From Buttiauxella selenatireducens (GTDB lineage Bacteria; Pseudomonadota; Gammaproteobacteria; Enterobacterales; Enterobacteriaceae): a DNA stretch of 64,000 nucleotides. The stretch covers positions 1,674,001 to 1,738,000 of the forward strand of contig NZ_CP133838.1 of NCBI RefSeq assembly GCF_031432975.1. The letters run 5' to 3'. The notes below the pieces were generated by a model. It searched no databases and was not told the origin of the DNA. It saw only the letters and a program-made list of their open reading frames with translations. Positions 56,739 to 64,000 of this stretch are shown piece by piece. How positions within the stretch are numbered: position 1 is the stretch's first letter; every line of letters starts with the position of its first letter. The position numbers and the translations under genes are program-made.

Positions 56739-57491
56739 ATGCTCTTAAGTGTCATCACTGTTGCTTATAAAAATCTCGCCGGAATTGAAAAAACCTGGCA
56801 GTCGCTGGCTCATTTAGCGAAGGCACCAGGCATCACATTTGAGTGGATTGTGGTTGATGGGGATTCGCAAGACGGTACGGCAGAATTCCTGAAAAATCTC
56901 AATGGAAAGTACAACTTACGCTATGTCAGTGAACGAGATAACGGTATCTATGATGCCATGAACAAAGGGATTGAAATGGCTCATGGCCGTTATGCCTTGT
57001 TCCTCAATTCAGGTGATATTTTCCACCCGGAGATAGCAAACGTCGCACATCAGCTCGCTGCAATGCCCTTGACTGATAATGCAATGGTGATTGGTGATGC
57101 TTTATTAGATTTCGGTGATGGGACAAAAATAGCGCGCCTTGCAAAGCCCGGTTGGTATATTTACCACAGCTTACCGGCCAGCCATCAGGCAATATTTTTC
57201 CCGGTTTCTGGGTTGCGGAAACATCCTTACGATCTGCAATATAAAGTCTCATCTGATTATGCTTTGGCCGCGAAAATGTACAAAAGTGGTTACGCCTTTA
57301 AACGTATTAAAGGCCTGGTCTCTGAGTTTTCCATGGGGGGCGTGTCAACATCGAATAATGTTGAATTGTGTCATGATGCAAAAAATGTGCAGCGTAAGAT
57401 ATTAGGCGTACCTGGTATTATCGCGGAGTTATCATTCAAATTTCGTTTGCGTACTACCGGAAAAGCAAAAGCACTTTATAACAAGACTTAA
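56739..57491 (+). CDS. wcaE: Colanic acid glycosyltransferase WcaE
   Basis: A 250-residue GT2-family transferase (E. coli 248). It has the opening [20 protein letters not shown], the nucleotide-binding [15 protein letters not shown], and the metal-site region [15 protein letters not shown] with SGD in place of a plain DxD. The acceptor site is not determined by sequence. ATG 56739 follows GAGG; upstream in-frame codons lie inside wcaD. Confidence 0.94.
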   Translation: MLLSVITVAYKNLAGIEKTWQSLAHLAKAPGITFEWIVVDGDSQDGTAEFLKNLNGKYNLRYVSERDNGIYDAMNKGIEMAHGRYALFLNSGDIFHPEIANVAHQLAAMPLTDNAMVIGDALLDFGDGTKIARLAKPGWYIYHSLPASHQAIFFPVSGLRKHPYDLQYKVSSDYALAAKMYKSGYAFKRIKGLVSEFSMGGVSTSNNVELCHDAKNVQRKILGVPGIIAELSFKFRLRTTGKAKALYNKT

Positions 57492-57558
57492 ATTTTCGGC
57501 TGAGTCTGCAGATCGAATTCGCACAAGTAATATCCGATAAAATCCTCAAGAGGATAAT

Positions 57559-58098
57559 ATGCAGGAATTAAATGGCTTCTCGGTACCGAAAGGTTTCCGG
57601 GGTGGGAGCCCTATTAAAGTACAACTGTGGTGGGCAGTGCAGGCAACATTATTTGCCTGGTCACCGCAAATATTTTATCGCTGGCGCTCATTCTTATTAC
57701 GTTTATTTGGCGCACAAATTGGTAAAGGTGTTGTGATTCGCCCCTCGGTCAAAATTACATACCCATGGAAGTTAACGTTGGGTGATTATGCCTGGGTAGG
57801 GGATGACGCGGTGTTATATACGCTGGGTGATATTACCATCGGTGCCAATTCTGTGGTGTCACAAAAGTGTTATTTATGTACCGGCAGTCACGATTATATG
57901 AGCAAGCATTTTGATATTACCGCTGCACCGATTGTTATTGGCGAAAAATGCTGGTTGGCAACAGATGTATTTGTTTCACCTGGTGTGACGATAGGTAATG
58001 GCACCGTCGTCGGTGCCCGCAGCAGTATTTATAAATCATTACCGGCGAATGCCGTTTGTCGGGGAAATCCGGCGGTAGTGATTCGGGAGCGCGTATAG
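57559..58098 (+). CDS. wcaF: Colanic acid acetyltransferase WcaF
   Basis: A 179-residue acetyltransferase of the maltose/galactoside O-acetyltransferase group, with left-handed beta-helix hexapeptide repeats (about 60-170: IGKGVVIRPSVKITYPWKLT, GEKCWLATDVFVSPGVTIGN). The family active-site segment is CTGSHDY with a catalytic His near residue 113. It acetylates a fucose or neighbouring sugar in colanic acid. An AAGAGGATAAT ribosome binding site precedes the ATG. A palindromic repeat follows. Confidence 0.94.
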   Translation: MQELNGFSVPKGFRGGSPIKVQLWWAVQATLFAWSPQIFYRWRSFLLRLFGAQIGKGVVIRPSVKITYPWKLTLGDYAWVGDDAVLYTLGDITIGANSVVSQKCYLCTGSHDYMSKHFDITAAPIVIGEKCWLATDVFVSPGVTIGNGTVVGARSSIYKSLPANAVCRGNPAVVIRERV

Positions 58099-58112
58099 AA
58101 CTTTCGCCTTCG

Positions 58113-58224
58113 CCCTCACCCTAGCCCTCTCCCCCAGGAGAGGGGATTGTACGGTGTTCTCCCTCATGAGAGGGGATTGTTCGACTTTCCCCCTCTCCCT
58201 CAGGGAGAGGGCCGGGGTGAGGGT
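58113..58224. repeat. Intergenic palindromic repeat, copy 3
   Basis: It opens CCCTCACCCTAGCCCTCTCC and closes GGGAGAGGGCCGGGGTGAGGG, so the ends pair as in copy 1 (17590). It lies between wcaF and gmd, inside the operon. Confidence 0.85.
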
Positions 58225-58255
58225 GGTACAAAAATGTTAACAGAGGAAAAACATT

Positions 58256-59377
<1,122 letters not shown>

Positions 59378-59379
59378 GC

Positions 59380-60345
59380 ATGAATAAACACCGTATCTTT
59401 GTTGCTGGCCATCGTGGGATGGTCGGCTCTGCCATTGTCCGTCAGCTTGAACAACGTGCTGACGTTGAGCTGGTGCTGCGTGGCCGTGATGAACTGAATC
59501 TGTTGGATGGTGCCGCGGTTAACGCTTTCTTTGCCGAACAGCGAATCGATCAGGTTTACCTGGCGGCGGCGAAAGTGGGCGGTATTGTTGCGAACAATAC
59601 GTATCCTGCTGACTTCATCTACGAAAACATGATGATTGAGGCGAATATTATTCACAGTGCCCATACGCACAACGTGAATAAGCTGTTGTTCCTCGGTTCA
59701 TCGTGCATTTATCCAAAGATGGCCAACCAGCCGATGGCGGAAAGCGAGCTGCTGCAAGGCACGCTTGAAGCCACTAACGAACCGTATGCGATTGCCAAAA
59801 TTGCTGGCATCAAACTGTGCGAGTCATACAACCGCCAGTTTGGTCGCGATTATCGTTCGGTGATGCCAACCAATTTGTATGGCCCGCACGATAACTTCCA
59901 CCCGAGCAATTCACATGTGATCCCCGCTTTGCTGCGTCGTTTCCATGAAGCGACAGAGCAGAACTCTCCTGACGTCGTGGTGTGGGGGAGCGGTACGCCA
60001 ATGCGTGAGTTCCTGCACGTTGATGATATGGCGGCAGCCAGCATCCACATTATGGAGCTGGCGAGTGAAGTGTGGGCCGAAAATACCCAGCCCATGCTTT
60101 CACATATTAACGTCGGTACCGGGGTCGATTGCACCATCCGCGAGCTGGCGCAAACCATCGCGAAAGTGACGGGCTACCGTGGGCGCGTGGTGTTCGATGC
60201 CACCAAACCGGACGGCACGCCGCGCAAACTGTTGGATGTGACGCGACTGCGCCGTCTGGGTTGGTATCCGGAGATCACACTCGAGCCGGGTCTTGCCAGT
60301 ACTTACCAGTGGTTCCTCGAAAACCAGCAACGGTTCCGGGGGTAA
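59380..60345 (+). CDS. fcl: GDP-L-fucose synthase
   Basis: Fcl (WcaG) epimerises C3 and C5 and then reduces the Gmd product with NADPH to GDP-L-fucose. The 321-residue protein is an extended [23 protein letters not shown] at the N-terminus, [13 protein letters not shown] with catalytic Ser, and the Tyr-x3-Lys pair in [15 protein letters not shown] (about 136-140). The length equals E. coli. It is tightly packed between gmd and gmm. Confidence 0.97.
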   Translation: MNKHRIFVAGHRGMVGSAIVRQLEQRADVELVLRGRDELNLLDGAAVNAFFAEQRIDQVYLAAAKVGGIVANNTYPADFIYENMMIEANIIHSAHTHNVNKLLFLGSSCIYPKMANQPMAESELLQGTLEATNEPYAIAKIAGIKLCESYNRQFGRDYRSVMPTNLYGPHDNFHPSNSHVIPALLRRFHEATEQNSPDVVVWGSGTPMREFLHVDDMAAASIHIMELASEVWAENTQPMLSHINVGTGVDCTIRELAQTIAKVTGYRGRVVFDATKPDGTPRKLLDVTRLRRLGWYPEITLEPGLASTYQWFLENQQRFRG

Positions 60346-60347
60346 GC

Positions 60348-60827
60348 ATGTTCCTGAGTGCTGAAGACTTCGCAACGGTCGTGAGTTCCACACCGCTTAT
60401 CTCCATCGACCTGATTGTTGAAAATCAGGACGGCGAGTTCTTGTTGGGGCAACGCACTCAGCGCCCGGCGCAGAACTTTTGGTTCGTGCCGGGTGGCCGG
60501 GTACAGAAAGATGAAACGCTGGAGCAGGCTTTTGCTCGCTTAACCGAAGCCGAACTGGGTAAGCGTTTCGTGATGGCCGACGGCGAGTTTTACGGCGTGT
60601 GGCAGCACTTCTATGACGACAACTTCTCCGGGACGGATTTCTCAACGCACTACGTGGTGCTGGGATTCCGCCTGCGTGTCGATGCGAGCGCGCTGCAATT
60701 GCCAACCGCGCAGCACAGCGCATATCGCTGGTTAACGTCAGAGTCGTTGTTAGCGCGTGACGATGTCCATGACAACAGTCGCGCATATTTCCTTGCGGAT
60801 AAAGCTAATAAGGTCATCGGGTTATGA
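60348..60827 (+). CDS. gmm: GDP-mannose mannosyl hydrolase
   Basis: Gmm (WcaH/NudD) is a Nudix-family enzyme that splits GDP-mannose or GDP-glucose into GDP and the free sugar. The 159-residue product has the modified Nudix box [20 protein letters not shown] near residue 50, which lacks the usual final Glu pair, as is known for this enzyme. It probably tunes the GDP-mannose and GDP-fucose pools. The frame extends back into fcl, but ATG 60348 gives the family length. It overlaps wcaI by ATGA. Confidence 0.95.
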   Translation: MFLSAEDFATVVSSTPLISIDLIVENQDGEFLLGQRTQRPAQNFWFVPGGRVQKDETLEQAFARLTEAELGKRFVMADGEFYGVWQHFYDDNFSGTDFSTHYVVLGFRLRVDASALQLPTAQHSAYRWLTSESLLARDDVHDNSRAYFLADKANKVIGL

Positions 60828-62044
60828 AAATACTGGTGTATGGCATCAACTACTCGCCGGAACTAACCGGCATCGGTAAATACACCGGTGAAATGGTTGA
60901 GTGGATGACGCGCCAGGGCCATGAGGTGCGGGTGATCACCGCACCACCTTACTATCCGGTCTGGGAAGTGCATCCCGATTATTCATCCTGGAAGTACAAG
61001 AAAGAAGTCGGCGCGGCCACCGTCTGGCGCTGCCCATTATATGTGCCAAAACAGCCGTCAACGTTAAAGCGCCTGATCCATCTCGGCAGCTTTGCGCTGA
61101 GTTCATTCTTCCCGCTGCTGGCGCAACGTCGCTGGAAGCCGGATCGCATTATTGGCGTAGTGCCAACGCTGTTTTGCGTACCAGGTATGCGCCTGCTCGC
61201 GAAACTCAGCGGCGCACGTACGCTGTTGCATATCCAGGATTACGAAGTGGACGCCATGCTTGGCCTGGGAATGGCAGGTAAAAAGCAGGGGAAAGTAGCC
61301 CGTCTGGCTCAACGTTTTGAGCAAAGTGGTCTGCATAACGTCGATAACGTTTCGACCATTTCGCGTTCGATGATGAACAAAGCGGTAGAGAAGGGCGTGG
61401 ACCAGCAAAAAGTGATCTTCTTCCCTAACTGGTCGGAAGTTGAACGTTTTCGCGGTATTTCCCACGAGGATGTTCTTGCGGTGCGCACCCGCTTACAACT
61501 GCCTGTTGATAAAAAAATCATTCTCTATTCCGGCAATATCGGGGAGAAGCAGGGGCTGGAAACCGTCATTGAGGTGGCTGCGCGTTTCGCTCATCAGCCA
61601 TGGTTATTTGTGATTGTCGGCCAGGGCGGTGGCAAAGCGCGCTTGCAAAAACAGGCGCAGGAGAAGGGTTTGCAAAACGTGGTGTTCCATCCGTTACAGC
61701 CTTACGACGCACTGCCAGCGTTACTGCATCTCGCGGATTGCCACTTGGTTATTCAGCGTCGGGGTGCGGCAGATGCCGTGTTGCCTTCCAAGCTGACCAA
61801 TATTCTTGCCGTGGGCGGCAATGCGGTGATTACCGCAGAACCGGAAACTGAGCTCGGCCAACTTTGCGAGGCATATTCCGGCATTGCCGTGTGTGTCGAG
61901 CCTGAATCGGTTGATGCGCTAGCGGATGGCATCGAGCGCTGCCTACAATTGCCGGTACTCAATACAGTGGCATGTGAATATGCCGAGCGCACGCTGGAGA
62001 AAGACAGCGTACTGAATCAATTTATTACTGACATTCGGGGTTAA
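60824..62044 (+). CDS. wcaI: Colanic acid glycosyltransferase WcaI
   Basis: A 406-residue GT4-type transferase (E. coli 407). The N-terminal Rossmann half opens with [20 protein letters not shown]. The C-terminal half has [35 protein letters not shown] and the donor-binding [20 protein letters not shown] with a Lys/Glu region. It probably adds fucose during repeat-unit assembly. It overlaps gmm by four bases and is two bases from manC. Confidence 0.95.
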   Translation: MKILVYGINYSPELTGIGKYTGEMVEWMTRQGHEVRVITAPPYYPVWEVHPDYSSWKYKKEVGAATVWRCPLYVPKQPSTLKRLIHLGSFALSSFFPLLAQRRWKPDRIIGVVPTLFCVPGMRLLAKLSGARTLLHIQDYEVDAMLGLGMAGKKQGKVARLAQRFEQSGLHNVDNVSTISRSMMNKAVEKGVDQQKVIFFPNWSEVERFRGISHEDVLAVRTRLQLPVDKKIILYSGNIGEKQGLETVIEVAARFAHQPWLFVIVGQGGGKARLQKQAQEKGLQNVVFHPLQPYDALPALLHLADCHLVIQRRGAADAVLPSKLTNILAVGGNAVITAEPETELGQLCEAYSGIAVCVEPESVDALADGIERCLQLPVLNTVACEYAERTLEKDSVLNQFITDIRG

Positions 62045-62046
62045 AA

Positions 62047-63477
62047 ATGAGCCAACTTTATCCGGTGATCATGGCTGGCGGGAACGGTAGCCGTTTATGG
62101 CCGTTGTCCCGCGTGCTTTACCCGAAACAGTTCCTGTGTCTGAAAGGGGAGCTGACCATGCTGCAAACCACCATTAGCCGTTTGAACGGTGTGGCGTGCG
62201 AAAGCCCGGTGGTGATTTGCAACGAAGAACATCGTTTTATCGTGGCTGAACAGCTACGTGAGCTAAACAAGCTGACGGAAAATATCGTTCTGGAACCCGC
62301 TGGCCGTAACACGGCCCCTGCAATTGCGCTGGCAGCCCTCGCGGCATTACGCAATCAGCCGGAACACGATCCGCTGATGCTGATCCTCGCGGCCGATCAT
62401 GTGATTCAAAACGAAGAGGCATTTCGCGAAGCGGTTCGCAGCGCGCTGCCGTTTGCCGAAGCGGGGAAACTGGTGACGTTTGGTATCGTTCCTGACCTGC
62501 CGGAAACCGGTTATGGCTATATTCGCCGTGGGCAACCGCAGGCGGCAGAGACGGATGCGGTTGCGTTTAGTGTCGCGCAGTTCGTGGAAAAACCAGATTT
62601 ATCAACCGCACAGGCGTACATCGCCAGCGGTGAGTATTACTGGAACAGCGGTATGTTCCTGTTCCGCGCCGGGCGCTACCTTGAAGAACTGAAAAAATTC
62701 CGCCCGGATATTCTCAGCGCCTGTGAAAAAGCGATGGCAAACGTAGACCCGGACCTGGATTTTGTCCGCGTGGACGAAGCGGCCTTCCTGAGCTGCCCGG
62801 ATGAGTCTATCGACTATGCCGTGATGGAAAAAACCGCTGATGCCGTTGTCGTGCCGATGGATGCAGGCTGGAGCGACGTGGGCTCGTGGTCATCTCTGTG
62901 GGAAATCAGCACCAAAAACTCACAGGGCAATGTGCATCACGGCGATGTGATCAGTCACGATACTGAAAACAGCTATATCTATGCGGAGTCAGGGCTTGTC
63001 ACCACCGTTGGTGTGAAAGACTTAGTCATCGTGCAGACCAAAGATGCGGTACTGATTGCCGACCGCGACCACGTGCAAAGCGTGAAAAAAGTGGTTGAGC
63101 AAATCAAGTTTGATGGCCGCCACGAACACCACAATCATCGCGAAGTGTATCGCCCGTGGGGAAAATACGACTCCATCGATGAAGGCGAGCGCTACCAGGT
63201 GAAACGCATTACCGTCAAGCCAGGCGAAGGGTTGTCTTTGCAGATGCATCACCACCGTGCTGAGCACTGGATTGTGGTGGCGGGCACCGCAAAAGTCACG
63301 TTGGGTGAAGAGACAAAATTGCTGGGCGAGAACGAGTCCATCTACATTCCTCTGGGCGTGACGCATTGCCTGGAAAACCCCGGAAAAATCCCGCTCGATC
63401 TGATTGAAGTGCGTTCCGGCACTTACCTCGCAGAAGACGATATCGTTCGTTTCGAAGACCGTTACGGGCGTATCTAA
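62047..63477 (+). CDS. manC: Mannose-1-phosphate guanylyltransferase
   Basis: ManC (CpsB) makes GDP-mannose from mannose 1-phosphate and GTP. The 476-residue protein (E. coli 478) has the pyrophosphorylase signature [16 protein letters not shown] near residue 7 with PKQFL, then [12 protein letters not shown] with the catalytic Lys, and [13 protein letters not shown]. The C-terminal cupin part (about 355-476, [20 protein letters not shown], then [12 protein letters not shown]) is the mannose-6-phosphate isomerase-like domain; whether it is active here is not known. Confidence 0.97.
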   Translation: MSQLYPVIMAGGNGSRLWPLSRVLYPKQFLCLKGELTMLQTTISRLNGVACESPVVICNEEHRFIVAEQLRELNKLTENIVLEPAGRNTAPAIALAALAALRNQPEHDPLMLILAADHVIQNEEAFREAVRSALPFAEAGKLVTFGIVPDLPETGYGYIRRGQPQAAETDAVAFSVAQFVEKPDLSTAQAYIASGEYYWNSGMFLFRAGRYLEELKKFRPDILSACEKAMANVDPDLDFVRVDEAAFLSCPDESIDYAVMEKTADAVVVPMDAGWSDVGSWSSLWEISTKNSQGNVHHGDVISHDTENSYIYAESGLVTTVGVKDLVIVQTKDAVLIADRDHVQSVKKVVEQIKFDGRHEHHNHREVYRPWGKYDSIDEGERYQVKRITVKPGEGLSLQMHHHRAEHWIVVAGTAKVTLGEETKLLGENESIYIPLGVTHCLENPGKIPLDLIEVRSGTYLAEDDIVRFEDRYGRI

Positions 63478-63498
63478 CCCCATCACAATTTAATCATT

Positions 63499-63521
63499 CC
63501 CGCAGCCCGCGAGCCTGCGGG
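63499..63521 (+). repeat. Hairpin between manC and manB
   Basis: CCCGCAG pairs with CTGCGGG around a nine-base loop in the 73-bp gap. There is no T run, so it is likely an mRNA processing or stability element. Confidence 0.45.
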
Positions 63522-63550
63522 TTGGGTAACTGTTGCCCGAAGGAGTGGAT

Positions 63551-64000
63551 ATGACACAGAAATTAACCTGTTTTAAAGCCTACGACATCCGTGGAAAGCT
63601 GGGTGAAGAGCTGAACGAAGAGATAGCCGAACGTATTGGCCGCGCTTATGGCGAGTACCTGAAACCGAAGACCATTGTGCTGGGCGGTGATGTGCGCCTG
63701 ACAAGCGAGCGGCTTAAGTTAGCGCTGGCAAAAGGGTTGCAGGATGCGGGCGTGGACGTGCTGGATATCGGCCTGTCCGGCACCGAAGAGATCTACTTCG
63801 CCACCTGGCATCTGGGCGTGGACGGTGGCATTGAAGTGACCGCCAGCCATAACCCGATGGACTACAACGGTATGAAACTGGTGCGCGAAGGTGCGCGCCC
63901 CATCAGTGGTGACACCGGCCTGCGCGATGTGCAGCGTCTGGCGGAAGCCAATGACTTCCAGCCTGTTGATGCAACCCAACGAGGTCGTTACCAGAAGATT
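63551..64000 (+). CDS. manB: Phosphomannomutase, N-terminal part
   Basis: ManB (CpsG) converts mannose 6-phosphate to mannose 1-phosphate for GDP-mannose synthesis. The window holds the first 150 codons. The opening [20 protein letters not shown] and the active-site loop [16 protein letters not shown] with phosphoserine Ser (about residue 98) are diagnostic of the alpha-D-phosphohexomutase family. AAGGAGTGGAT precedes the ATG. The gene continues past the right edge. Confidence 0.96.
   Translation, partial: MTQKLTCFKAYDIRGKLGEELNEEIAERIGRAYGEYLKPKTIVLGGDVRLTSERLKLALAKGLQDAGVDVLDIGLSGTEEIYFATWHLGVDGGIEVTASHNPMDYNGMKLVREGARPISGDTGLRDVQRLAEANDFQPVDATQRGRYQKI

Overview
The window is chromosomal DNA from a member of the Enterobacteriaceae close to Escherichia, Salmonella and Enterobacter. 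From about 10.5 kb to the right edge the genes and their order match the E. coli thiM-to-cps segment: thiMD, yegWVUT, fbaB, yegS, trhP, baeRS-mdtDCBA, yegD, alkA, dgcE, udk, dcd, asmA, yegH, then the colanic acid operon wza to manB. Gene names and family lengths are recalled from E. coli K-12; no database was searched. An ERIC element, a TPP riboswitch and a JUMPstart/ops leader fit this placement. The genus is not determined.

Region 1 (1 to about 10.45 kb) is accessory DNA with an unusual gene set. It has a small tyrosine recombinase, a 1.8 kb gene-free stretch with four 24-bp iterons next to AT-rich DNA, a winged-helix replication-initiator-like protein, several small proteins I do not recognise, an orphan tail tape measure protein, a lambda D-like decoration protein and an E-like major capsid protein, and a small leftward regulator-like gene. 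I see no terminase, portal, protease or other tail gene. It looks like an integrated phage satellite or phage-plasmid hybrid that would need a helper phage. Its left end lies outside the window, so missing genes could be there. This is the best candidate for an undescribed system.

Region 2 (10.5-20.3 kb) carries thiamine salvage under a TPP riboswitch (thiM, thiD), a GntR-type regulator (yegW), a sugar/nucleoside-type catabolic set (yegV, yegU, yegT), class I aldolase fbaB, lipid kinase yegS and tRNA-modification gene trhP.

Region 3 (20.4-25.9 kb) interrupts the usual synteny. It has an IprA/YaiV-like regulator and three genes for an inverse autotransporter (SinH/intimin-like) and two exported proteins that share its domains.

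Region 4 (25.9-48.2 kb) has the BaeSR envelope-stress system with the MdtABCD efflux pump, an Hsp70-like protein (yegD), alkA, the diguanylate cyclase dgcE, udk, dcd, asmA and yegH.

Region 5 (48.2-64 kb) is the colanic acid operon, with an RcsAB box and an ops element in its leader: export and kinase genes wza-wzb-wzc, transferases and polymerase wcaA-wcaF, GDP-fucose synthesis (gmd, fcl, gmm, manC, manB) and wcaI. wcaC is frameshifted at a run of five G. Palindromic CCCTCACCC...GGGTGAGGG-type repeats lie between fbaB and yegS, wzc and wcaA, and wcaF and gmd.
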